Shown here in pieces: positions 28,818 to 39,287 of a stretch of DNA of 64,000 nucleotides. Both the position numbers and the translations under genes were made by a program. This stretch comes from Cedecea neteri (GTDB lineage: Bacteria; Pseudomonadota; Gammaproteobacteria; Enterobacterales; Enterobacteriaceae). Under the pieces are notes generated by a model that saw only the letters and a list, made by a program, of their open reading frames with translations, did not search any database and was not told the origin of the DNA. Position 1 is the stretch's first letter. Each line of letters starts with the position of its first letter. The stretch is from NCBI RefSeq assembly GCF_000758325.1, contig NZ_CP009459.1:992001-1056000 (forward strand), read 5' to 3'.

Positions 28818-29528
28818 TTACTGCGTAGCAGTCTGCGCTGCGGCCCAGGCCTGAGTAAATGCCTGGTGCTGAGCGGACAACGGGCCAATCAGCGAGTTGT
28901 ACTGACTTGCCTGCTGAGAAGTCGGGAACTGAATCCCACCGTTAGCAAAACCAACCTGAGTTCCCTGCTGCGCGATAAAATCACCCACCTGCACCAGCTG
29001 CTGGGTCAGGGTCTGCGCGGCTGGGATCAGCGGCGCCATGGCGTTCGCCGGGCCGGTGACGACTTTCTGGTAAACCTGATAGTAAACGGTTTTCAGATCG
29101 TCAGGCTGCTTCAGCGCGGCAAGCGCACCGTCGGCCTGCATCTTGGCATTTTGAACCTGCTGACCTAAAACGTTCAGAGAACCGTTAGCCTGGCGCAGCG
29201 CGTCGCGCTGAGTCATGTAATCCTGCGGAGCGCGGATGCTGTTCACACTATCCACAACCGGCTTCATGCCTTCGTCCATGGCCTGGCTCACCTGCTGGGA
29301 GAAGCCGTACAGAATGGCGTAGTCAGAGACCAGCGGGCCAAACTGTTTTTTCTGATCGGACGTCAGCGTCGGCAGGCGGTCGCCGCTACGCATAGCCGTG
29401 TTTTGCAGAAAATCGATGAACGCCTTACGCTGATCGCCTTCTTTATCGAAGCAACCACTCAGGCTCACCACCATTAATAACGCCGCCAGCGGCGCAAACC
29501 AGCGAGACCAGGACTTACCTGTCGCCAT
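28818..29528 (-). CDS. yiaF: YiaF, DUF3053 lipoprotein
   Basis: The product has 236 residues from ATG 29528, the same length as E. coli YiaF. The lipoprotein signal ends VVSLSGC (Cys26), and the DUF3053 body begins FDKEGDQRKAFIDFLQ. The function is unknown in the family. The open frame reaches 29627 but the extension is not conserved. GGAG lies 8 bases before ATG 29528; the in-frame ATG at 29531 is also possible. Confidence 0.93.
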   Translation of the reverse strand: MATGKSWSRWFAPLAALLMVVSLSGCFDKEGDQRKAFIDFLQNTAMRSGDRLPTLTSDQKKQFGPLVSDYAILYGFSQQVSQAMDEGMKPVVDSVNSIRAPQDYMTQRDALRQANGSLNVLGQQVQNAKMQADGALAALKQPDDLKTVYYQVYQKVVTGPANAMAPLIPAAQTLTQQLVQVGDFIAQQGTQVGFANGGIQFPTSQQASQYNSLIGPLSAQHQAFTQAWAAAQTATQ

Positions 29529-29740
29529 CATTTCTACTCCTGTCACCAATGCACTACCTGGCAAATTGCCACCCAATAACGATGCTAAGAATAGTCCAAC
29601 AGCCCTTCGCAAGATACCCTTTCGCAATAATCTCTTTCCGCACTGAGCGGGGTTTTACCTTGATTATCCCCAGTCACAGCCAGACGCTGGTTGAGCCAGA
29701 ACAAAGGCCATGCTTTTAATATGGAATAACGATCAAACTA

Positions 29741-29767
29741 AAAATAAAGCGGCCAATAATCTGGCCG
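29741..29767 (-). terminator. Probable terminator of the mipA-like gene
   Basis: On the minus strand CGGCCA / TGGCCG with a 6-base loop is followed by CTTTATTTTT. Confidence 0.6.
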
Positions 29768-29819
29768 TCTGGTAGATAAGGGGATACTACGTGAAACGCA
29801 ACCGCGTCTGAAATACATA

Positions 29820-30635
29820 TCAGAAACTGTAGCTGGCACTCACAAAACTCAGTCCGGCCACTTTCTTTTCAACAATGGGGCTTTTGGCAGCGTCGCCCAC
29901 TAATGCCGTGACACCTGCTCCAGCCTGTAACGCTATATTTTGAGTCCACTCATAATTAAGCGCCGCGCTAAATGTGACATCTTTAAAACCGCTGCCAGGC
30001 CGCCAGGTAGAAAAAGCCGTGCGCTGTGCCTGTTCAGGCGTCACACCAAAATAGCCGCGTTGATAGCCGCTGTTTGCCCATGTTGTGGAGAGGTTGGTTT
30101 GTAGAGAAAACTGATCATTAAGAGGCGTGATGGTACCAACGCCAAGCTCAGCCAGTAACGTACGTCCCAAATCCTCTCCGCCATAGTGCCTTTTCTTTGT
30201 TGCCTGCAATGCTTTTATATAGGTACGGAAAGGGTCAAGCTGGTAACTCAGCTCCACACCCGCCTGCAATGTGCCCCCTAAATCACCCATTCCCTTAAGC
30301 GTTTTGTCCCGTCCATCAAGTGTTTTAATCACCTCATCTCGCCCGGAGTCGTAATCAAGCAAAAGCGCTACACCAAACGGTTCATCCAACGGCAGAGCCC
30401 AGCTCAGGCCATTATTCCCCAGACTCACGCTCCCCCAATCTCCGTGGCCATAACCCACATTAATGTCGTAAATCGCGGTTGGTCGGTATTTATCTGCCCC
30501 CTGATAAGCCGGTGCAAACGCAACGCCGCCGCCCAGAGTTAAAAACGCTTTGCCGTCTTCCGCCTGGGAAACAAAAGGCAGTAAAAGGAGTAATATCGAT
30601 GTCGAGATTGCCAGAGATTTTTTCAAAATAATCAT
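29820..30635 (-). CDS. MipA/OmpV-family outer-membrane protein
   Basis: The 271-residue product has an N-terminal signal peptide (KKSLAISTSILLLLLPFVSQA) and a mature part of alternating beta strands ending in Phe (SFVSASYSF), as for outer-membrane barrels. GGGVAFAPAYQGADKYR is a MipA/OmpV family hallmark. Family members scaffold murein enzymes or act as porin-like proteins. ATG 30635 has AAAGG directly against it; a TTG at 30626 has better spacing and starts right at LKKS, so translation may begin there. It lies in an AT-rich stretch not shared with E. coli at this locus. Confidence 0.85.
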   Translation of the reverse strand: MIILKKSLAISTSILLLLLPFVSQAEDGKAFLTLGGGVAFAPAYQGADKYRPTAIYDINVGYGHGDWGSVSLGNNGLSWALPLDEPFGVALLLDYDSGRDEVIKTLDGRDKTLKGMGDLGGTLQAGVELSYQLDPFRTYIKALQATKKRHYGGEDLGRTLLAELGVGTITPLNDQFSLQTNLSTTWANSGYQRGYFGVTPEQAQRTAFSTWRPGSGFKDVTFSAALNYEWTQNIALQAGAGVTALVGDAAKSPIVEKKVAGLSFVSASYSF

Positions 30636-31160
30636 CCTTTATTTAAAAAATATTTAGGTATTAGAAAATTAAAGCCATTGATTTTCATATAAAAAATAAA
30701 TATTTATGCTTTTAATAAAAAGACCGAACAACAACGACAGTGAAACGCATCATTAATAAACGAAAGCAAAACAAAAATCACAATTAATTCGTTAGACATC
30801 TAATCAATAACAGCCAATCTATTTTCATTCAGGATATTTAAATAATAATTGCCGGGTTATTTATTAATATGAGTTCATTAGACAGTCCAGAAAAATTTCA
30901 TCTCCCGTTGGTGCCACAGCCAGCCTCAGCCCCTGCCATAGCGCCGGAGAACGCATAACTATTTACATTTTTATACTAACTCCTCCTACCCACCGGATTT
31001 TCAAGCGCTTACTTCGACTCAGTATTCAGCTGAAACGCATAAGCATTTTTCTCAGCACGTTTAGCCACTAACGTGATCCCACGCACGCTTTAAATCCAGC
31101 TACAGTTAATAAGCTTCTTTGCGTTCACGTTCTCGCTGTGTGATTTATGAGGAGTTCTCA
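30636..31160. other. AT-rich intergenic region between the mipA-like gene and yiaG
   Basis: This 525-base region is clearly richer in A and T than its surroundings. It must hold the divergent promoters. Apart from a possible 29-codon frame at 30869-30958, no gene, tRNA or repeat was recognised. Confidence 0.6.
30869..30958 (+). CDS. Possible small ORF, proline/alanine-rich
   Basis: ATG at 30869 opens a 29-codon frame (MSSLDSPEKFHLPLVPQP, then an Ala/Pro-rich tail) ending TAA. It is locally GC-rich inside an AT-rich gap, but it has no good ribosome site and no recognised relatives. It may be chance or a remnant of a lost gene. Confidence 0.15.
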   Translation: MSSLDSPEKFHLPLVPQPASAPAIAPENA

Positions 31161-31448
31161 ATGGAATATAAAGATCCAATAATTGAGCTGCTTAGCAGTC
31201 TTGAGCAGATTGTTTTTAAAGATAATCAGGCCGTTAGCCTGAGTCAGAAACCCAGCGCCTTCTCGGAGTTTGAGCAGCTACGTAAAAGCACCGGACTAAA
31301 AATCGATGATTTTGCTCAGGCGATGGGGGTTAGCGTGACGATGGTGCAGGAATGGGAGTCCAGACGACTCAAGCCCTCCGTCACCGAACTGAAATTAATG
31401 CGTCTGATTCAGGCCAACCCAGGCCTCAGTAAGCAGTTAATAAGCTAG
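31161..31448 (+). CDS. yiaG: YiaG, HTH-type transcriptional regulator
   Basis: The product has 95 residues from the ATG after GAGGAGTTCTCA. Near identity to E. coli YiaG (96 residues) includes MEYKDPIIELLSSLEQIVFKD, LRKSTGLKIDDFAQAMGVSV and ELKLMRLIQANPGLSKQL. The C-terminal Cro/C1-type helix-turn-helix resembles HigA antitoxins, but no toxin gene is adjacent. In E. coli cspA follows; here a SnoaL-like gene follows. Confidence 0.94.
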   Translation: MEYKDPIIELLSSLEQIVFKDNQAVSLSQKPSAFSEFEQLRKSTGLKIDDFAQAMGVSVTMVQEWESRRLKPSVTELKLMRLIQANPGLSKQLIS

Positions 31449-31472
31449 AAAACCGTTGTGTCGAAAGAAAAC

Positions 31473-31500
31473 AACCCCGCCGTGATGCGGGGTTTGTCAT
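31473..31500 (+). terminator. Terminator-like hairpin after yiaG
   Basis: AACCCCGC / GCGGGGTT has a 6-base loop followed by a weak T-rich stretch (TGTCATT). Confidence 0.6.
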
Positions 31501-31538
31501 TCTGTCCCTGGCAACATCGTGATGGGTACTAAAGAAAA

Positions 31539-31931
31539 TCAGCACCTGCTGCCAAAATCACTGTCCTCACTCACCCCACGAATCATCCGGGTTAGCTCTT
31601 CGCAGCGATGAATTTTACTCGCCTGTAAAGTAAATCGGGCAAACACTTCAAATTCGCTCCATTCACCCTGATTTTTCTCGACTTTTACAAAGTGATGCGT
31701 AAATACGGTATCTCCTTCAGCAACAACTGCTTTGACCAATAGGTGCATTTGCTGGGTCTGCGCTTTTAGCGTGCTCATATGATTAATGAACTCATCATAG
31801 CTCAGTGATTTGCCATCGACGATTTGCCGGTAATCCGGAGCAAAGTACCGTGCAATTTTGTTTTCATCATGTTCGGGGCAACAAATTATTTCCTGTAAGG
31901 CGTCAATAACGCTTTGGCTTTGTGATTTCAT
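31539..31931 (-). CDS. SnoaL/NTF2-like protein of unknown function
   Basis: The 130-residue cone-shaped NTF2/SnoaL-type protein shows IARYFAPDYRQIVDGKSLSYDEFINHM and HHFVKVEKNQGEWSEFEVFARFTL in segments. Such proteins are often small hydrolases or isomerases, or have no known activity. AAGGAG precedes the ATG. It diverges from an AraC-family gene 92 bases away, which probably regulates it. No counterpart is known at this locus in E. coli. Confidence 0.7.
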   Translation of the reverse strand: MKSQSQSVIDALQEIICCPEHDENKIARYFAPDYRQIVDGKSLSYDEFINHMSTLKAQTQQMHLLVKAVVAEGDTVFTHHFVKVEKNQGEWSEFEVFARFTLQASKIHRCEELTRMIRGVSEDSDFGSRC

Positions 31932-32023
31932 AGAAAGCTCCTTTTGTTGGAGACACCAGTCTACGAAGTATTAATAAATGGCTATTATCCGTATCTGGAC
32001 AATTTATACGGTTAACTGGCCAT

Positions 32024-32770
32024 ATGGTAAAAACACAAAAAATTGATTATTTAGGACAGCACTCAACGCCCTGGCACAAACATACCTCGGGACAACTTTA
32101 TTGGCTTGAGCAGGGCGTGATGGTGATTGAAACGCAGCAAGCGCAGTGGCACGTTACCGCCGGCACTCTGGGGTGGTTTCCCTCTGGAATAGAACACAGC
32201 GCCTGGTTCCCTGGCAGGGTAAAAGGAAGCAGCCTTTATCTCTCCCCAACCTCCAGTGCCTTATTCCCCATTGTGCCAGGGATTTATGGAGCGGATCATT
32301 TCGTGTTTGCGCTCCTGGCACGCTTAGAACTTAATGCTAACCAATCTCCGTCATCAGAATATTTATGTAGCCTTCTCACACTCCTGGGCCATGAAATCAA
32401 CCAGCTCCCGCAATGGCCCCTGGAACTCACTTTGCCCTCCGATCGCCGGGCACGTAACGTTGCAGAGGAATTATTGAAATACCCCGCTACCCGCCTCGAC
32501 CAGGCACAGCTTGCTCAACAATGGGGGCTGAGCGTCAGAAATCTTAGCCGTTTGTTCAACCAGCAAACCGGCTTGAGTTTCAGCCAGTGGCGGCAACAGG
32601 CAAAAATAATCTCTTCACTTCAATGGATAACTGCGGGTTTACCCATCAGTGAAGTCGCCGAGCTAAGCGGCTACAGCAATATCAGCGCTTACATCGAGGC
32701 GTTCCGTTTGAGATTTGGCAAGACGCCGGGGCAATTTAAGGTGTCATCCTGCCCGCCATCAGCAGGATGA
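32024..32770 (+). CDS. AraC-family transcriptional regulator
   Basis: The 248-residue product has an N-terminal cupin-like sensor (about residues 10-90, STPWHKHTSGQLYWLEQGVMVIE) and two C-terminal helix-turn-helix units (about 150-240). These include LAQQWGLSVRNLSRLFNQQTGLSF and ISEVAELSGYSNISAYIEAFRLRFGKTPGQF. It resembles the NimR/YdeO-like group. It diverges from the SnoaL-like gene; the effector is unknown. The ribosome site is weak. Confidence 0.85.
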   Translation: MVKTQKIDYLGQHSTPWHKHTSGQLYWLEQGVMVIETQQAQWHVTAGTLGWFPSGIEHSAWFPGRVKGSSLYLSPTSSALFPIVPGIYGADHFVFALLARLELNANQSPSSEYLCSLLTLLGHEINQLPQWPLELTLPSDRRARNVAEELLKYPATRLDQAQLAQQWGLSVRNLSRLFNQQTGLSFSQWRQQAKIISSLQWITAGLPISEVAELSGYSNISAYIEAFRLRFGKTPGQFKVSSCPPSAG

Positions 32771-32862
32771 ATCATGCATATTTGCGGCGGCGGAATTTGA
32801 AGGCATATGCTTTCGAAAACCGCCACCAGGGGTGAACGAGCAAAGGACTGGCAATCAAAAAT

Positions 32863-34524
32863 TCAGAACGTTTCCCAGTTTGCATCAGAGGCCGAGGCCG
32901 TTTGCGGTTTTAAGGTAGCCGCTTGAGGACGGAGTTTTTCCTGCATCGGCTCTACACGACGCCCGCCGGATTGCTGAAGCTGGAACACCGCCACCGCCAG
33001 GCGTAGCTCGCTCGCCTGGTCTTCCAAAGCCGCAGCGGCAGAAGCGGACTCTTCCACCAGTGAGGCGTTCTGCTGGGTCACGCTATCCATCTCAGATACC
33101 GCCTGCGCCACCTGCTCAATGCCTTTGCTTTGCTCTTCAGAGGCCGACGCAATTTCGCCCATGATGTCAGTCACACGGGTGACCGCCGAAACGATCTCTT
33201 TCATAGTGGCGCCCGCTTCACGAACCTGACTGGAGCCTGTATCAATGCGCGACACCGAGTTTTCAATCAGCACTTTAATTTCTTTCGCTGCCTGCGCGCT
33301 GCGGCTGGCCAGCGTTCTGACTTCTCCCGCAACCACGGCAAACCCACGCCCTTGTTCACCCGCTCTGGCAGCTTCTACCGCAGCGTTCAGCGCCAGAATA
33401 TTGGTCTGGAAGGCAATGCTATCGATAACGCTGGTGATATCCACGATTTTGCCGGAGCTTTCGGCGATTTCGTTCATGGTGCTGACCACGCTATCCACCA
33501 CGCGTCCGCCTTTCTGCGCGGTTTCGGAGGCGTTTTTCGCCAGACCGGTGGCCTGACGAGCGTTATCGGTGTTCTGCTTCACGGTCGCGGTCAGTTGCTC
33601 CATGCTGGCCGCCGTTTCTTCCAGCGCTGCCGCCTGCTGCTCAGTACGGGAAGAAAGATCGCTGCTGCCGGCAGAGATTTCGCTGGCACCGGTGTAAATA
33701 GAATCCGCATTGTCGCGCACCACGCTCACGGTCTTCGCCAGCGACTGCTGCATGGTTTTAAGCCCGGCAGACAGGCGGCTCATTTCGCTGCGCCCTTCGG
33801 CGTCGATCGCACGGGTTAAATCCCCCTCGGAGATCGCCTGAATATGCCCCATCACGTTTTTTAGCGGACGCAGCAGCACGCGCTGCAGGCCCAGCCAGAT
33901 AACCACCAGCGCCGCGATGACAATCAGTAAAATGGTACCCAGCGTCCAGAGCATACCGGTGTAGCTACTTTGATTGTGTTCGCTGGCGGCCTTCAACAGC
34001 CGGGTGTTCTGCGTCAGCCACTGGCTATAAACGGCTTTGAAATCGTCCTGAGCCTGCTGGGCGTCGAGATTACCATAAGCCTGGTAGTTATCGGCCTTCA
34101 GAAACTCAATGGACTGGGCCATAACGTCGTGCATTTGCTTGAAGCTGGCCGCCGCTTTGTCGTCGAGGGCTTTATCCTGGCCCGGCACATCATCGGAATC
34201 CATGTAGCTGGAGAATTGTTTTTGCGCGTCGGCCAGCAGCACACCGGCATTCGCCAGCAGCTTGTTCATCGCCTCCAGCGAGGCAGGATCGCGCTGATTT
34301 TTCAGCACGCGAATCGCCACGCGGTTGATGGTGACGCGAGTTTCAACCAGCGTCTGGAAGCTGCCGCCCAGCTGCTGCTGCTGGTAGTTCAGCAGGCCGG
34401 TATTCTGGAAGTTCAGGCGATCGCTGCTGACGGAGGAGTAGTACAGAGCCCCGGTCACCAGCAAGAGCACGCTGAAGATCCCCAGCGTGGTGACGATTCC
34501 GGTGATAACTTTGATATTTTTCAT
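32863..34524 (-). CDS. Methyl-accepting chemotaxis protein, Tsr-type
   Basis: The product has 553 residues from ATG 34524 (a TTG at 34533 also opens the frame). TM1 is about residues 7-30. The periplasmic four-helix sensor keeps R63, N67, R68 and R72 ([11 protein letters not shown]), matching the amino-acid-binding residues of Tsr. TM2 is about 190-213, followed by a HAMP domain, a methylation region and the hairpin [33 protein letters not shown]. It ends in the NWETF pentapeptide that tethers CheR and CheB. It is an amino-acid receptor paralogue, not at the E. coli tsr position. Confidence 0.92.
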   Translation of the reverse strand: MKNIKVITGIVTTLGIFSVLLLVTGALYYSSVSSDRLNFQNTGLLNYQQQQLGGSFQTLVETRVTINRVAIRVLKNQRDPASLEAMNKLLANAGVLLADAQKQFSSYMDSDDVPGQDKALDDKAAASFKQMHDVMAQSIEFLKADNYQAYGNLDAQQAQDDFKAVYSQWLTQNTRLLKAASEHNQSSYTGMLWTLGTILLIVIAALVVIWLGLQRVLLRPLKNVMGHIQAISEGDLTRAIDAEGRSEMSRLSAGLKTMQQSLAKTVSVVRDNADSIYTGASEISAGSSDLSSRTEQQAAALEETAASMEQLTATVKQNTDNARQATGLAKNASETAQKGGRVVDSVVSTMNEIAESSGKIVDITSVIDSIAFQTNILALNAAVEAARAGEQGRGFAVVAGEVRTLASRSAQAAKEIKVLIENSVSRIDTGSSQVREAGATMKEIVSAVTRVTDIMGEIASASEEQSKGIEQVAQAVSEMDSVTQQNASLVEESASAAAALEDQASELRLAVAVFQLQQSGGRRVEPMQEKLRPQAATLKPQTASASDANWETF

Positions 34525-34562
34525 AGCGCCCAACGTTCCTGAGGTAATGGCCGATATGAGAT

Positions 34563-34589
34563 ATATCGGTTCGGCGCAGATTTCCCTTA
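34563..34589 (-). promoter_or_regulatory. Candidate sigma-28 (FliA) promoter for the chemoreceptor gene
   Basis: Minus strand TAAGGGAA (34582-34589), an 11-base spacer and ACCGATAT (34563-34570) resemble TAAAGTTT-N11-GCCGATAA. The -10 agrees at 6 of 8 positions and the -35 at 4 of 8. It lies 39 bases before the start codon. Confidence 0.45.
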
Positions 34590-34652
34590 CCGCCCCTGGC
34601 GGGACTTTTTGTTAATTCATTGATATTTGAAAGTAAAAAAATTAATAAAATT

Positions 34653-34680
34653 AATAAAAAAACCCGCCGAAGCGGGTTTT
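34653..34680 (-). terminator. Rho-independent terminator after glyS
   Basis: On the minus strand AAAACCCGC-TTCG-GCGGGTTTT is followed by a run of Ts. The UUCG tetraloop makes it strong. Confidence 0.9.
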
Positions 34681-34705
34681 GGGATTTCTTCACAACACAA
34701 CGCAA

Positions 34706-36775
34706 TTACTGCAGCAGGGAGATGTCCGCCACCTGCAGGAACAGCTCACGCAGCTTGGTCAGCAGCGTCAGGCGGTTAATACGCAGATCTTTGTCTTCCG
34801 CGTTTACCATCACCTTGTCGAAGAACTCATCCACCGGCTCGCGCAGGTTGGCCAGCTCTTCCAGGGCTTCCTGGTAACGGCCTTCGGCGAAGTACGGCTG
34901 CAGTTTATCGCGCAGCACGACGACGTTAGTCGCCAGGCGAATTTCTTCGGCTTCTTTCAGCACGGTGGCCTGCACGGAGTCGTTCAGCACTTCGTCAGAC
35001 TTGGCAAGAATGTTGGAAACACGCTTGTTAGCCGCAGCCAGGGACGCCGCCGCTTCCAGAGTACGGAAGTGGGAAACCGCCTTCATGCGGGCATCGAAAT
35101 CAGCCGGTTTGGTTGGACGACGCGCCAGTACCGCCTGGATGGTGTCAACCGCATGGCCTTCTTCCTGATACCAGGTGCGGAAGCGACCCAGCATAAAGTC
35201 GATAACCTCATCCACCACGTTGGTGTTGGTCAGCTTGCTGCCGTAGAGGCGAACCGCTTCTTCGGTCAGGGTCTGCAGATCCAGCGGCAGGTTTTTCTCA
35301 ACGATAATACGCAGCACGCCCAGCGCGGCACGGCGCAGTGCGAACGGGTCTTTATCGCCTTTCGGATGCTGGCCAATGCCGAAGATGCCCGCAAGGGTGT
35401 CCATCTTGTCGGCAATCGCCACCGCACAGGCCACCAGGTTAGACGGCAGAGCATCACCCGCAAAGCGTGGCTGGTACTGCTCGTTCAGCGCAACCGCAAC
35501 ATCTTCCGCTTCGCCGTCGTGGCGCGCGTAGTGCATGCCCATCACGCCCTGGGTGTCGGTAAACTCGAACACCATGTTGGTCATCAGGTCACACTTGGAC
35601 AGCAGGCCAGCGCGGGTCGCGTGGTTCACGTCGGCGCCAATCTGGCCCGCAATCCAGCCGGAAAGGGCTTCGATACGGTTGGTTTTGTCGCGCAGGGTAC
35701 CCAGTTCTTTCTGGAACAATACGGTTTCCAGACGCGGCAGGTTATCTTCCAGACGTTTTTTGCGGTCGGTGTTGAAGAAGAACTCGGCATCTGCGAGGCG
35801 CGGGCGAACCACCTTCTCGTTACCGGAGATGATCTGCACCGGGTCTTTGGACTCGATGTTCGCTACGAAGATGAAGTTCGGCAGCAGTTTGCCGTCAGCC
35901 GCGTAGACCGGGAAGTACTTCTGGTCACCCTTCATGGTGTAAACCAGCGCTTCGGCAGGCACGGCCAGGAATTTCTCTTCGAACTTCGCGGTCAGCACCA
36001 CCGGCCATTCCACCAGCGAGGTAACTTCTTCCAGCAGGCTTTCGCTCAGGTCAGCCTGACCGCCGATTTTACGGGCAGCTTCTTCGGCATCACGTTTGAT
36101 GACGGCTTTACGCGCTTCGTAATCAGCAATGACCTTCCCGCGCTCCAGCAGGATCTGCGGGTACTGGTCGGCATTGTCGATGGTGAATTCCGGCTCGCCC
36201 ATAAAGCGGTGGCCGCGAATGACGCGGGCCGACTGAATGCCCAGAATAGTGGCAGGGATCAGTTCGTCACCCAGCAGCAGCGTCACGGTATGAATCGGGC
36301 GCACGAACTGGATATCGGACGCGCCCCAGCGCATCAGCTTAGGAATCGGCAGCTTCGCCAGAGAAGTGGCAATCATGTTCGGCAGCAGAGCCTGCACGCT
36401 TTCGCCCTTCACGTGGGCGCGGTACATCAGCCACTCGCCTTTGTCGGTAGCCAGACGCTCGGCCTGGTCAACGGTGATCCCGCAGCCACGAGCCCAGCCT
36501 TCGGCGGCTTTGCTTGGTTTGCCTTCAGCATCGAACGCCGCAGACACCGCAGGGCCGCGTTTTTCAACTTCGCGATCCGGCTGTGAAGCCGCCAGATTTG
36601 CGATTTTCAGCGCCAGGCGACGCGGGGCAGCAAACCATTTTACTTCGCCGTGGGCGATATTGGCCGCATCCAGCTCGGCGGTAACATTGGCAGCGAAGGA
36701 TTCAGCCAGGCTGCGCAGGGCTTTTGGTGGCAGCTCTTCAGTGCCGATCTCCACCAGAAAAGTTTTTTCAGACAT
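34706..36775 (-). CDS. glyS: Glycyl-tRNA synthetase beta subunit
   Basis: The 689 residues equal the length of the E. coli protein. It starts [23 protein letters not shown] and contains the HD-domain-like motif region and a C-terminal anticodon-binding domain. It forms an alpha2-beta2 enzyme with GlyQ and charges tRNA-Gly. It begins 9 bases after the glyQ stop, and a strong terminator follows. Confidence 0.97.
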   Translation of the reverse strand: MSEKTFLVEIGTEELPPKALRSLAESFAANVTAELDAANIAHGEVKWFAAPRRLALKIANLAASQPDREVEKRGPAVSAAFDAEGKPSKAAEGWARGCGITVDQAERLATDKGEWLMYRAHVKGESVQALLPNMIATSLAKLPIPKLMRWGASDIQFVRPIHTVTLLLGDELIPATILGIQSARVIRGHRFMGEPEFTIDNADQYPQILLERGKVIADYEARKAVIKRDAEEAARKIGGQADLSESLLEEVTSLVEWPVVLTAKFEEKFLAVPAEALVYTMKGDQKYFPVYAADGKLLPNFIFVANIESKDPVQIISGNEKVVRPRLADAEFFFNTDRKKRLEDNLPRLETVLFQKELGTLRDKTNRIEALSGWIAGQIGADVNHATRAGLLSKCDLMTNMVFEFTDTQGVMGMHYARHDGEAEDVAVALNEQYQPRFAGDALPSNLVACAVAIADKMDTLAGIFGIGQHPKGDKDPFALRRAALGVLRIIVEKNLPLDLQTLTEEAVRLYGSKLTNTNVVDEVIDFMLGRFRTWYQEEGHAVDTIQAVLARRPTKPADFDARMKAVSHFRTLEAAASLAAANKRVSNILAKSDEVLNDSVQATVLKEAEEIRLATNVVVLRDKLQPYFAEGRYQEALEELANLREPVDEFFDKVMVNAEDKDLRINRLTLLTKLRELFLQVADISLLQ

Positions 36776-36784
36776 GGCGGCCTC

Positions 36785-37696
36785 TTAGTTTTTCTTATTG
36801 CACATCGGGAAGCCAAGCGCTTCACGAGAAGCGTAGTAGGCTTCGGCCACGGCTTTGGTCAGGGTGCGAATGCGCAGAATGTAGCGCTGGCGCTCGGTCA
36901 CGGAAATGGCCTTGCGCGCATCCAGCAGGTTAAAGCTGTGAGCGGCTTTCAGAATACGTTCGTAGGCCGGGAGCGGCAGCGGAGTTTCCAGCGCCAGCAG
37001 CTGCTGCGCTTCTTTCTCGTACTGCTCGAAGCAGGTGAACAGGAAGTCCACGTCGGCGTATTCGAAGTTATAGGTGGACTGCTCCACTTCGTTCTGGTGA
37101 AACACGTCGCCGTAGGTGGTTTTCCCCAGCGGGCCGTCGCTCCACACGAGGTCGTAAACGCTGTCTACGCCCTGAATGTACATGGCCAGGCGCTCTAAAC
37201 CGTAGGTGATTTCGCCGGTTACCGGCTTACACTCCAGGCCGCCAACCTGCTGGAAGTAGGTGAACTGCGTTACTTCCATGCCGTTGAGCCAGACTTCCCA
37301 GCCCAGGCCCCACGCGCCAAGCGTTGGGTTTTCCCAGTTATCTTCCACGAAACGAATGTCATGGATCTCCGGATCCATACCCAGCTCTTTCAGCGACCCG
37401 AGGTACAGCTCCTGAATGTTGTCCGGAGAAGGCTTAATCACTACCTGGAACTGGTAGTAGTGCTGTAAACGGTTCGGGTTTTCGCCGTAGCGGCCATCGG
37501 TAGGACGGCGGGACGGCTGCACATAAGCGGTGGCCATTGGCTCCGGCCCTAAGGCACGCAGGCAGGTCATCGGGTGAGAGGTGCCTGCGCCCACTTCCAT
37601 GTCCAAAGGTTGAACAATGGTGCAGCCCTGGCGAGCCCAGTAGTCCTGTAAAGTCAGGATCAGGCCTTGAAAGGTCTTGGTATCAAACTTTTGCAT
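36785..37696 (-). CDS. glyQ: Glycyl-tRNA synthetase alpha subunit
   Basis: The 303 residues equal the length of the E. coli protein when started at ATG 37696 ([21 protein letters not shown]). This is the catalytic class II subunit with the motifs [21 protein letters not shown] and [20 protein letters not shown] in segments. The frame is open upstream to 37750, but the extension is not conserved. No strong Shine-Dalgarno is seen. It is the first gene of glyQS. Confidence 0.97.
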   Translation of the reverse strand: MQKFDTKTFQGLILTLQDYWARQGCTIVQPLDMEVGAGTSHPMTCLRALGPEPMATAYVQPSRRPTDGRYGENPNRLQHYYQFQVVIKPSPDNIQELYLGSLKELGMDPEIHDIRFVEDNWENPTLGAWGLGWEVWLNGMEVTQFTYFQQVGGLECKPVTGEITYGLERLAMYIQGVDSVYDLVWSDGPLGKTTYGDVFHQNEVEQSTYNFEYADVDFLFTCFEQYEKEAQQLLALETPLPLPAYERILKAAHSFNLLDARKAISVTERQRYILRIRTLTKAVAEAYYASREALGFPMCNKKN

Positions 37697-37804
37697 GTTG
37701 AATTCGCACGCGTTCGGTGGATTTAAGAGAAGCGGCCAGTATATACGCAAACGCGGTCGAGTTGTATCAACACGGCAACGGAACGGCCGTGAGGGAGAAA
37801 GGCG

Positions 37805-38146
37805 TCAGGTTGTTGCGCGTTGGTTGAAGTTTTCGCGGCTGGAAAGGTGTGAAAATTGACCAGTTTCGTCAAATGAACAGGTAAACCCCTCTTTGCGGGC
37901 GGTACTACCCATCATTTCGTAGCTGGCCTGATACTGCTTGAAGTCTGACAGATCAATGCGCTGCGGCTGGGTGTTGTAGCGATAAGCGGCCTGATTTTTA
38001 CAGGCAAGCTCCATCGCTTCGGTGTGAACCACCGGGCGCAACTTCTGCGCGGCCTGGCCTTCCTGCGGCGTCGAACTGCAGGCGCTGAGCATTAACGCCA
38101 GAAAAGCGCTTAAGAGGAGCCTATTTTTTCTTTCTGCCATCATCAT
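37805..38146 (-). CDS. ysaB: YsaB, small lipoprotein
   Basis: The 113-residue product has a lipoprotein signal ([14 protein letters not shown], Cys23). The conserved body [34 protein letters not shown] in segments resembles E. coli YsaB (99 residues). Its function is unknown. Three consecutive ATGs leave the exact start open. It lies upstream of glyQ and diverges from yiaH, as in E. coli. Confidence 0.88.
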   Translation of the reverse strand: MMMAERKNRLLLSAFLALMLSACSSTPQEGQAAQKLRPVVHTEAMELACKNQAAYRYNTQPQRIDLSDFKQYQASYEMMGSTARKEGFTCSFDETGQFSHLSSRENFNQRATT

Positions 38147-38291
38147 TCGCTACCAGTACGTTAAACTCGGTTTCTTATATCAACTCCTCGTGCAGCAGGC
38201 ATTTTGCGAAGCCGCCACGGGGATAGCAAGATGCGCCGGGCAAACTCAGATATTTCCGGACACGGGTAAGCAAGCGGGTTCAGAGGGACGA

Positions 38292-39287
38292 ATGCAGCAA
38301 AAAATAAACTGGATAGACAACCTTCGGGGCATCGCCTGCCTGATGGTGGTCATGATCCACACCACAACCTGGTACATCACGAATCCACATACCGTCACCG
38401 CGTTTAGCTGGGACTTTTCAAACGTTCTGAACTCGGCTTCTCGCGTCAGCGTCCCGCTGTTTTTCATGATTTCCGGCTACCTGTTTTTTGGTGAGCGCAG
38501 CGCGCAGCAGCGCCATTTTCTGCGGATAGCCAGCTGCCTGCTGTTTTATAGCGCCATTGCGCTGCTGTATATCTGGCTGTTTACCCCTATCAGCACCGGC
38601 CTTGCCCTACGTTACATTCTGGTCAAGCCAGTGTTCTATCACCTGTGGTTCTTCTTCGCGATCATGGTGATTTACCTGCTTTCACCGCTGATACAGGTGA
38701 AGAAAGTCAGTGCCGTGACAATTCTGGGGCTGATGGTGCTGCTCGGCGTGGTGGCCAACCCCAACACGGTACCGCAGACGGTGGGCAACATGCGCTGGCT
38801 GCCCGTTAACCTCTACATCAACGGCGACACCTTCTATTACGTGCTTTACGGGCTGCTTGGCCGGGCGATTGGGATGCTAGATACCCAAAGAAAAGGGGTC
38901 AGCGGCATGGCGGGCGGTCTGTTTGTGATTTGCGTCATCTCTATTGCGCTGGGCACGCATCGGCAGTTGGAAATTAACAAAAACTTCGCCGAAACCTTCT
39001 ACGTCTACTGCGGCCCGCTGGTGTTTATCGCCGCCATCAGCCTGCTGGTCATCGCCAAAAACTGCCTGAACCAGCGCCCGCTGCCCGGCCTGACGTTTAT
39101 CTCGCGCTACTCGCTGGGCATTTACGGGTTTCATGCGCTGATTATCCATTACCTGCGTACCCATAATATCGAGCTGCCCCACTGGCCGGTGCTGGATATT
39201 CTGTGGATCTTCGGCGCGGCGCTGGCGGGAAGCCTGCTGCTGGCCGTTGGGGTGGGAAAACTCGACCGCAAAAAACTGGTGAGTTAA
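38292..39287 (+). CDS. yiaH: YiaH/WecH-type inner-membrane acyltransferase
   Basis: The product has 331 residues from ATG 38292 (GAGGGACGA upstream), the same length as E. coli YiaH (WecH). It is an acyltransferase-3 family protein with about ten helices and the catalytic-region motif [20 protein letters not shown] (conserved His in MIHTT). In E. coli it O-acetylates enterobacterial common antigen. The open frame reaches 38190 but the extension is not conserved. The last 4 bases overlap the convergent GlxA-type gene. Confidence 0.92.
   Translation: MQQKINWIDNLRGIACLMVVMIHTTTWYITNPHTVTAFSWDFSNVLNSASRVSVPLFFMISGYLFFGERSAQQRHFLRIASCLLFYSAIALLYIWLFTPISTGLALRYILVKPVFYHLWFFFAIMVIYLLSPLIQVKKVSAVTILGLMVLLGVVANPNTVPQTVGNMRWLPVNLYINGDTFYYVLYGLLGRAIGMLDTQRKGVSGMAGGLFVICVISIALGTHRQLEINKNFAETFYVYCGPLVFIAAISLLVIAKNCLNQRPLPGLTFISRYSLGIYGFHALIIHYLRTHNIELPHWPVLDILWIFGAALAGSLLLAVGVGKLDRKKLVS

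Noticed and set aside
34679-36586. 635-codon frame on the plus strand opposite glyS
   Set aside because: It is antisense to the well-conserved glyS; its composition (His/Gln/Arg-rich) is typical of shadow frames in GC-rich genes.
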